Below, one piece after another: positions 57,700-64,000 of a DNA stretch of 64,000 nucleotides (within the stretch, counting starts at the first letter, position 1; each line of letters starts with the position of its first letter). This DNA is from Opitutia bacterium (lineage in GTDB: Bacteria; Verrucomicrobiota; Verrucomicrobiia; Opitutales; UBA953): the NCBI GenBank assembly GCA_947470855.1, contig CANIUQ010000002.1:1-64000 (forward strand), written 5' to 3'. Below the pieces are notes generated by a model, which was not told the origin of the DNA, did not search any database, and saw only the letters and a list, made by a program, of their open reading frames with translations. The position numbers were made by a program, and so were the translations under genes.

Positions 57700-58374
57700 A
57701 TGGCCACGCCTTATCGCCCGAACAGCCCTCGCCCCAACTCGTCCTCGAATCAACCCCAGCGTCCTTCGCAAAGGAGTCGCGAGGACAAGGGCCCCAGACG
57801 AAACGATCGAATCCGTGCTCCGGAGATTCGGGTTATTTCACCTAAAGGCGAGATGCTAGGCGTTATGCCTACCCCCAAAGCTCTCGAACTCGCGAATGAA
57901 TTTGGCGTCGATTTAATTGAAATTGCTGCCAGCGCTAATCCGCCCGTTTGCAAACTAATCGAATACGGAAAGTACCTCTACGAAGAAGCCAAGAAACATA
58001 AACACCAGAAAACAGCTTCGAAAGTTAAAGAGTTAAAATTACGCCCTCGTATCGATATTCATGATTTAATGATCAAAGTTCGCCGGGCAGAAAATTTCCT
58101 GTATCACGGCCACAAAGTAAAGTTACTTCTGCAATACCGTTTTCGTGAACTCGAGCACCCCGAAATCGGAATGGATACGATGAATCGTGCGATTGCTGAA
58201 TTATCCCATATTTCCACTTGCGATAATGTGCCGAAGCGGGCGGGACGTGCCATCGTTGTCGGCCTAACGCCCTTGCAATCTAACCGTCGTAAACTCATTC
58301 ATAATGCAGAGCCAGCCGAAGACGATTTAGAAGACGATTCTGGCGTGGATAACGGAGAAAACGATCCGGAGTAA
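57700..58374 (+). CDS. infC: Translation initiation factor IF-3
   Basis: 'IRVISPKGEMLGVMPTPKALELANEFGVDLIEIAASANPPVCKLIEYGKYLYEEAKKHK', 'KELKLRPRIDIHDLMIKVRRAENFLYHGHKVKL'. Start ATG at 57700 preferred over the TTG at 57640. Confidence 0.97.
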   Translation: MATPYRPNSPRPNSSSNQPQRPSQRSREDKGPRRNDRIRAPEIRVISPKGEMLGVMPTPKALELANEFGVDLIEIAASANPPVCKLIEYGKYLYEEAKKHKHQKTASKVKELKLRPRIDIHDLMIKVRRAENFLYHGHKVKLLLQYRFRELEHPEIGMDTMNRAIAELSHISTCDNVPKRAGRAIVVGLTPLQSNRRKLIHNAEPAEDDLEDDSGVDNGENDPE

Positions 58375-58381
58375 TTATTCA

Positions 58382-59362
58382 GTGAAAACGATCACTGGTA
58401 GATTTTTCTGGATTTTTACACTCTTAGTTTTTGCTTTTGCCGTACAAGTTCGGGCTGACAGCACCGTTTTACTGGATGACTCCTTGCGGCAATTAGGACT
58501 GCGCGAAAGCGCCTTGCGCAAAGGAGATCCAGCCAAGTCTGAACGTTTCACTGGGAACGGCGTACCCGATATCTATGCCGAAAAAAATGTGCCTTATCTC
58601 GAGATTGGGGGAATCAAAGTCTTCCTCAGTCGAAGTGTCGATGTCTACCGCGATAATTTAACCATCACAGGGACAGATTACCAAAAAGTTCTTGTTCCTC
58701 TTTTATGGCGAAGCAACGCCCTGCCAAAAGGAGTCCGTCGAATCGTCATCGACCCTGGTCATGGAGGAAAAGACGTTGGCAAAATTTGTAATCGCACAGA
58801 GTACACAGAAAAAAGTGCTACTCTGGATACAGCTTTTCGTCTGAAAAATCTTTTAGAAAAAAGAGGTTTTGAAATTATTCTGACTCGAAAAGAGGATGTT
58901 TTTGTCGACCTCGATGACCGAGCAGCGATGGCTAATCGGGTCAAAGCAGACTTATTTATCAGCGTTCACTATAATTCTTCTCGTCCTGGCGACACGACGA
59001 GTTCTGGAATTGAAACGTACTGTCTTACACCCAAAGGGCAACTTTCGACGAATAAAGCCAAGGCTAAGGCCGATGTGACGGCCGAACCTGGTAATCGCAT
59101 GGATTACTTCAACGTCCAGTTAGCTTGGAGCGTTCAAAGACAATTGATAAACAATACTGGAGCGGAAGATCGTGGCGTAAGACGAGCACGTTTTGCTGTA
59201 TTGCGCCCCTTGAACTGTCCAGGAATCCTCATCGAGGGTGGTTTTATGTCCAGCAAGGAGGAGGGAGCGAAAATTGCCAATCCAGCCTACCGACAAAAAT
59301 TAGCCGAGGCTATCGCCGCAGGCATTACGGATTACAACCAACGTTTCCGCGTCGGTCCTTAA
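58382..59362 (+). CDS. N-acetylmuramoyl-L-alanine amidase (Amidase_3)
   Basis: 'IVIDPGHGGKDVGKICNRTEYTEKSATLDTAFRLKNLLEKRGFEIILTRKEDVFVDLDDRAAMANRVKADLFISVHYNSS', 'GILIEGGFMSSKEE'; signal peptide. Confidence 0.95.
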   Translation: MKTITGRFFWIFTLLVFAFAVQVRADSTVLLDDSLRQLGLRESALRKGDPAKSERFTGNGVPDIYAEKNVPYLEIGGIKVFLSRSVDVYRDNLTITGTDYQKVLVPLLWRSNALPKGVRRIVIDPGHGGKDVGKICNRTEYTEKSATLDTAFRLKNLLEKRGFEIILTRKEDVFVDLDDRAAMANRVKADLFISVHYNSSRPGDTTSSGIETYCLTPKGQLSTNKAKAKADVTAEPGNRMDYFNVQLAWSVQRQLINNTGAEDRGVRRARFAVLRPLNCPGILIEGGFMSSKEEGAKIANPAYRQKLAEAIAAGITDYNQRFRVGP

Positions 59363-59408
59363 GCGATTTCATTCTTTTCGCCAGCCCAGCTTAGGGTAGT
59401 TTTGAAGA

Positions 59409-60923
59409 ATGCTCCGCTGGATGCGATGGTTATGGTTTCTTGGATTCCCTTTTTTACTTCAGGGAGAGGTCAATCCTGCGACCACTATTGTCATCGCTAA
59501 TCAAAATAATCCAGAAGGCATACAAATTGCCCAAATACTTCTTCGAAAAAGAAATATACCGGAAGAAAATTTAATCATCCTTCCTCTCTCTACCGAAGAA
59601 GAGATTAGTTGGTCGCAGTACAGTGAAACCATTCTTAATCCCCTAAGACATCTGCTTCTTTCTCGTCAATTAATCGCAGGAGAAATCAAGGCGGAGAGAG
59701 ATGAGTACGGACGAGAGGGCTTTATTAAAACAGAAAACCCTCGGGTAACGTGGATTATCTGCATGACTGGCGTACCGCTAAAAATCAAAAATCTTGATCA
59801 CGATAAATACCCAGAAAATGCTCCGTTAAAACGCAGCCAGGCTTGCGTGGACAGTGAACTCGCCCTTCTCGGAATGACGAATCACAATCCCCACGGACCC
59901 ATCAATAATCCATGGTTTGGCAACGCTTCATTAGTCACCAGTGATGTCATTCGCACGGCTCGCCTTGATGGCCCAAGTTCGTCGGAAATTCTTCGTTCAC
60001 TCAATCAAACCTGGCGGGCAGAGAAAAACGGCCTTCGGGGTAGATCCTATATCGATAAAGGAGGTCCCTATCCCGAGGGTGATGTTTGGTTGGATCGGAC
60101 CGCCAATCTTTCGCGCTCGATGGGCTTTCCGACCGATATAGAAGAAACACCTAAACTCTTTCACGAAAAATCCCGATCCGATGCACCAGCCTTTTACTTC
60201 GGCTGGTACACTCAACTTCCCCAGGGACGATTTGGCCTGCAACGCGTCCTTCTAGCACCAGGATCCATCGCCGTTCATACTCATAGCTTTTCTGCTTTTA
60301 CTTTGCGTAGCTCGTCAGGAAATTGGGCTGCCTGGCTGGTCAAACAAGGCGCCGGCCTAACCGCAGGTAACGTTTACGAACCTTACTTGCAATTCAGTTT
60401 AAGGCCTGATGCCTTACTGAGAGGAATCGCACAAGGCATGACGGCGGGTGAAGCTGCTTGGTTTGCTACTCCTGCCGTGAGTTGGCAAGGGACGATTTTA
60501 GGAGACCCGTTTTACCGACCCTTGGCACACGACATCCAGCCTCAGCTGAAAGACTTTTTAGTTCAGCCCGATGACTATAGCGTTTATAGCGTCCTCCGCG
60601 GTGCCGAAATCGAACAAAAGAATAATCCACAAAAAAGTTTAGCGATGCTCGTGGTTGCTCAGGAAAAAACCCCTTCAATCCTTTTGGCCTACGCCATTGC
60701 CAAGTCACAACGACAACTAAACTTGCCACTAACTTGGCCTGAGGACAGCGACCTACCCGACCTTGGACGAGCCGATGACGGGCTAATCTTTGAAATTGGC
60801 CAATTTTTACTACAAAATGGCCAGAAAAAGGCTGGCTTGAGAGTGTTAAAGGCACTGAATACCCGCGAAGGCTGGAAAGATTCGGCTGATCTCAAACAAC
60901 TGCTTCTGGATAACGCCGTATAA
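59409..60923 (+). CDS. TIGR03790-like family protein (function unknown)
   Basis: Signal peptide, 'ATTIVIANQNNPEGIQIAQILLRKRNIPEENLIILPLSTEEEISW', 'VTWIICMTGVPLKIKN', 'ALLGMTNHNPHGPINNPWFG', 'AWLVKQGAGLTAGNVYEPYLQF'. Confidence 0.8.
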   Translation: MLRWMRWLWFLGFPFLLQGEVNPATTIVIANQNNPEGIQIAQILLRKRNIPEENLIILPLSTEEEISWSQYSETILNPLRHLLLSRQLIAGEIKAERDEYGREGFIKTENPRVTWIICMTGVPLKIKNLDHDKYPENAPLKRSQACVDSELALLGMTNHNPHGPINNPWFGNASLVTSDVIRTARLDGPSSSEILRSLNQTWRAEKNGLRGRSYIDKGGPYPEGDVWLDRTANLSRSMGFPTDIEETPKLFHEKSRSDAPAFYFGWYTQLPQGRFGLQRVLLAPGSIAVHTHSFSAFTLRSSSGNWAAWLVKQGAGLTAGNVYEPYLQFSLRPDALLRGIAQGMTAGEAAWFATPAVSWQGTILGDPFYRPLAHDIQPQLKDFLVQPDDYSVYSVLRGAEIEQKNNPQKSLAMLVVAQEKTPSILLAYAIAKSQRQLNLPLTWPEDSDLPDLGRADDGLIFEIGQFLLQNGQKKAGLRVLKALNTREGWKDSADLKQLLLDNAV

Positions 60924-60972
60924 TATCCTTGCCAGATGGTTGTAAGGCAGGTTCTTTCAAACTCTCTTAGGC

Positions 60973-61053
60973 CCACCAGCATGTGCTGATGGAATCTCCT
61001 TCGAGAACAAATCAAACCCTAAAACCCTGTAAACGTCGCTCGCGACGCACAGG
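60973..61053 (+). promoter_or_regulatory. Two leader hairpins upstream of rpsA
   Basis: CCAcCAGCAtgTGCTGaTGG (60973-60992) and CCTGTaaaCGTCGctcgCGACGcACAGG-type stem (61026-61053). Confidence 0.45.
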
Positions 61054-61077
61054 ACAAAAAGTCAAAAAAACACAAAC

Positions 61078-62790
61078 ATGAGCCTCATGGAAAAACTGCT
61101 CGCCGATTCTAACTTCGGTGCGCTCAAACCACACACAGTCATTAAAGCCACCGTCACGGAAATCCGTGGAGACAAAGATATCGTCGTTGATATCGGTGGT
61201 AAGTCCGAAGGATTTATCCCTCAGTCGGAATTCCCCGATATGGCGGAAATTCAAGTCGGCATGCCCCTCGAGGTCTACCTCGAGCGACTCGAAAACAAAG
61301 ACGGAACCCCCACGGTTTCTTTCGATCGGGCCCAACAAATTCGCAAATGGGAAAGCATCGAGGCCAACTGCCAAGAAGGCTCCATTGTTCAAGGCCGCGT
61401 TAAATCCGTTGTTAAAGGCGGACTCATCGTCTCGGTCGGCGTTGATGCCTTCATGCCATCCTCGCAAATCGATGTTAACCCCCCCAAGAACCTCGATGTT
61501 TTCGTGGGGCAAACTTATGATTTCAAAATCATCAAGATTAACAAAGAGAAGAAGAATCTCGTGGTCTCTCGCCGTGAACTCATCGAAGAACAGCGCGGAG
61601 AAAGCCGCCGCAAGCTCCTCGAAGAGGTCAAGCCTGGCATCATTCGTCGCGGCGTGGTTAAGAATATCACCGACTACGGCGCCTTCGTTGATCTCGACGG
61701 CTTGGATGGTCTACTACACGTAACTGACATGAGCTGGGGGCGCATCGGCCATCCTAGCGAAGTGGTCAAAGTCGGTGAAGAAATCACCGTCATGGTCGTC
61801 GAAGTGGATCGCGACCGCGAACGCGTTTCTCTTGGTCTTAAACAAACTCAGCCCAATCCTTGGGAAGGCATTGAAAAGCGCTATCCTGTTGGCGCCAAGG
61901 TGCATGGTAAAGTGGTTAACCTCGTTCAGTACGGCGCCTTCATTGAATTAGAAGGTGGCGTCGAAGGTTTAGTCCACGTTTCAGAACTCTCTTGGACCAA
62001 GCGCGTACAGAAGCCTTCTGATATCTTGAAGGTCGGACAAGAAGTCGATGCGGTCATTTTAAGCATCAACAAGGAAGAACAAAAAATCTCCTTGGGCGTA
62101 CGCCAACTCGAGGCCAACCCTTGGGAAAAAGTCCGTCACAATTACCCCGTTGGTGCCCGTGTTCGCGGCAAAGTTCGCAACCTGACCAACTACGGCGCCT
62201 TCGTCGAACTCGAAGACGGTATCGATGGCATGGTTCACGTTTCCGACATGAGCTGGACACGTCGCATCAATAACCCTGCAGAAGTGATGAAGAAGGGCGA
62301 TGAAGTCGAAGCGATCGTGCTCGACGTTGATGTGGATCAACAGCGCATCTCTCTTGGCGTGAAGCAAACCCAAGAAGATCCTTGGAGCGACATCGATCGT
62401 AAGTATCGCATTGGCGACCTAGTCACAGGAAAAGTTTCCAAAGTGGCTAACTTCGGTGCCTTCATTGAATTAACCGATGAGATTGACGGCCTCGTCCACG
62501 TTTCACAACTCGCCGAACAGCGTGTTGAGAACGTCAAGGATGTCGTTAAAGTCGGACAAGAAGTCAGTGCCCGGGTTATCAAAATTGACAAAGAGGACCG
62601 TCGAATCGGCCTCTCCATCAAGGCTGCCAATTACGACGCTGAACGTCTACAGGCTGAAATCTCGTCCTACGAGCGCATCAAGGGACCCTCGACTGGCAGC
62701 GCCCCTGCCTCTTCGAGCAGTTCCTCCTCTTCCTCGAGTAGCGGCGACTTCAATAGTCTCGGCGATTTGCTCGACAAAGCTGGCAACTAA
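61078..62790 (+). CDS. rpsA: 30S ribosomal protein S1
   Basis: Multiple S1 OB-fold repeats ('GVVKNITDYGAFVDLDGLDGLLHVTDMSWGRIGHPSEVVKVGEEITVMVVEVDRDRERVSLGLKQ' and so on); Ser-rich C-terminus. Confidence 0.97.
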   Translation: MSLMEKLLADSNFGALKPHTVIKATVTEIRGDKDIVVDIGGKSEGFIPQSEFPDMAEIQVGMPLEVYLERLENKDGTPTVSFDRAQQIRKWESIEANCQEGSIVQGRVKSVVKGGLIVSVGVDAFMPSSQIDVNPPKNLDVFVGQTYDFKIIKINKEKKNLVVSRRELIEEQRGESRRKLLEEVKPGIIRRGVVKNITDYGAFVDLDGLDGLLHVTDMSWGRIGHPSEVVKVGEEITVMVVEVDRDRERVSLGLKQTQPNPWEGIEKRYPVGAKVHGKVVNLVQYGAFIELEGGVEGLVHVSELSWTKRVQKPSDILKVGQEVDAVILSINKEEQKISLGVRQLEANPWEKVRHNYPVGARVRGKVRNLTNYGAFVELEDGIDGMVHVSDMSWTRRINNPAEVMKKGDEVEAIVLDVDVDQQRISLGVKQTQEDPWSDIDRKYRIGDLVTGKVSKVANFGAFIELTDEIDGLVHVSQLAEQRVENVKDVVKVGQEVSARVIKIDKEDRRIGLSIKAANYDAERLQAEISSYERIKGPSTGSAPASSSSSSSSSSSGDFNSLGDLLDKAGN

Positions 62791-62810
62791 GCCCTGTTTT
62801 CAAGCGAATC

Positions 62811-62842
62811 AGAAGACCCCAGGAAACTGGGGTCTTTTTTTG
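62811..62842 (+). terminator. Rho-independent terminator after rpsA
   Basis: AGAAGACCCCAggaaacTGGGGTCTTttttttt. Confidence 0.93.
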
Positions 62843-62877
62843 TGCCCAAAAAGGGATTCTTTATTATTACTTAAAGC

Positions 62878-64000
62878 ATGTCACTCGAGTTCCTCGAAAG
62901 ACTGAGTTGGCCCACCCATTTTTCATGGGTGAGCCTAGTCGATGTTTTCTGCGGGCTCTACATTGTCATTCTGGCCACTCGGGCACGCATTTCCCTTTTT
63001 TACATTCTCTTATGGGGGCCCGCCGCCATTTTCATTCCCAAAACAACTGCTCTCTTTTTGTTTCTTTTTGGAGGAAGAAAGCATTCACAACTCGCCGAAG
63101 CAAAAAAGCGCATCAATCGTGTTGCCCATGAACTCAGCGGTCCTGTCAATCATGCAGGACATCGTTTTAGCGTGTTGGCAGATCGAGAAGGACGTGAGGC
63201 GATTGTGGCTTTAGGCAGAGAAATTAAAAATGCCAAAACGCGCATTCACCTCTCGACATACATTCTCAGTGCAGACGCCGTTGGCCGCGAAATTGTAAAA
63301 CTTTTAGTGGAGAAAGCACAAGAAGGCGTGGAAGTTCGCTTGCTTTTAGATGCTGTAGGAAGTTGGGGAACCCCGACACGCCTTTGTCGTCCACTGATTG
63401 GAGCAGGCGGGAAAGTGGCTCGATTTAATCCCGTGTTTCCGATGCAAGGCAAAGGTTCGGCGAATTGGCGAAATCACCGAAAGATTGCGATTTTTGATAG
63501 TCGTGTGGCCATCATTGGAGGGCAAAATATTGGACTGAATTACATGGGTCTTAGACCCTCTCGGCAGCGCTTTCGTGATTGCTCTTTTTTAATCGAAGGC
63601 CCTGCGGTGTCAGCGATGGAGTGCATCTTTATTGCAGACTGGTGTCAGTCCACGAACGAAAGTCCTGAATCTTTTGCTGAGGTTTTAAAAATACGAAACC
63701 CCTCTGTAGGCCCAGTAAACATCGAAGTTATTTCCTCGGGACCAGACTGTGAAAACGACCCCCTTTGGGAGAGATACATTCAATTGATTACCGAAGCTAA
63801 GTCTTCGGTCACCATCGTAACCCCTTATTTTATTCCAGACCCTACCCTCTTTAAACGACTCATTCACTCTGCTAGAATGGGTAAGAAAATTCGCATTATT
63901 ATTCCACGAAGATCCGACCACATCCTCCTCGATTTCGCCCGACGATGGTACTTGAGGCGCTTAAAAGAGGTCGGAGCAGAAATATATTTTTTCAAAAAAG
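62878..64000 (+). CDS. Cardiolipin synthase-like phospholipase D family protein (truncated by window end)
   Basis: Open frame from ATG 62878 to the window end: N-terminal TM region, 'GRQIVKLLVEKAQEGVEVRLLLDAVG'-type region, HKD motif 'NWRNHRKIAIFDSRVAIIGGQNIG', second half beginning 'ITEAKSSVTIVTPYFIPD'. Confidence 0.9.
   Translation, partial: MSLEFLERLSWPTHFSWVSLVDVFCGLYIVILATRARISLFYILLWGPAAIFIPKTTALFLFLFGGRKHSQLAEAKKRINRVAHELSGPVNHAGHRFSVLADREGREAIVALGREIKNAKTRIHLSTYILSADAVGREIVKLLVEKAQEGVEVRLLLDAVGSWGTPTRLCRPLIGAGGKVARFNPVFPMQGKGSANWRNHRKIAIFDSRVAIIGGQNIGLNYMGLRPSRQRFRDCSFLIEGPAVSAMECIFIADWCQSTNESPESFAEVLKIRNPSVGPVNIEVISSGPDCENDPLWERYIQLITEAKSSVTIVTPYFIPDPTLFKRLIHSARMGKKIRIIIPRRSDHILLDFARRWYLRRLKEVGAEIYFFKK

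Noticed and set aside
60466-61512. Minus-strand ORFs opposite the TIGR03790-like gene and rpsA (129, 108 and 166 aa)
   Set aside because: Antisense to well-supported coding genes; no recognisable protein motif.
61118-61723. 201-aa ORF in the +2 frame of rpsA
   Set aside because: Lies entirely inside the clear S1 coding frame; Ser/Lys/Arg-rich composition typical of a shadow frame.
62059-62630. Minus-strand ORFs opposite rpsA
   Set aside because: Shadow ORFs created by the repeated S1 domain sequences; no family signature.

Overview
The window looks like a gene-dense housekeeping segment of a bacterial chromosome. The Verrucomicrobiota/Opitutae-like affiliation is an inference from gene content, not proven. 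I see no rRNA, CRISPR array, prophage, transposase or other mobile element, and one tRNA (Val-CAC). Recognisable content: four MEP isoprenoid genes (ispE, dxr, ispG, ispH); pentose-phosphate genes (tkt, zwf, opcA); queuosine genes (queF, tgt); a long minus-strand translation block (rpmI-rplT-pheS-pheT-gatC-gatA-gatB-membrane protein-priA); infC, rpsA, rpoN, ligA, ruvC, a xer recombinase, mrp, tolB, rseP and corA. No clear defence system or obvious new multi-gene system was found. The strongest candidates for follow-up are: (1) a three-domain alpha/beta-hydrolase + DedA/VTT + ATP-grasp fusion with apparent catalytic-residue changes in the hydrolase; (2) a GC-rich set of interleaved, mutually exclusive stems in the hesB-tgt intergenic region, a candidate cis-regulatory RNA; (3) an Mpv17/PMP22-like bacterial membrane protein in the gat operon; (4) two small genes missing from the ORF track (rpmG and a 32-aa bS22/mS38-like protein); (5) near absence of Shine-Dalgarno sequences, and convergent genes that share stop codons. 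All family calls come from reading protein motifs; no database search was run.
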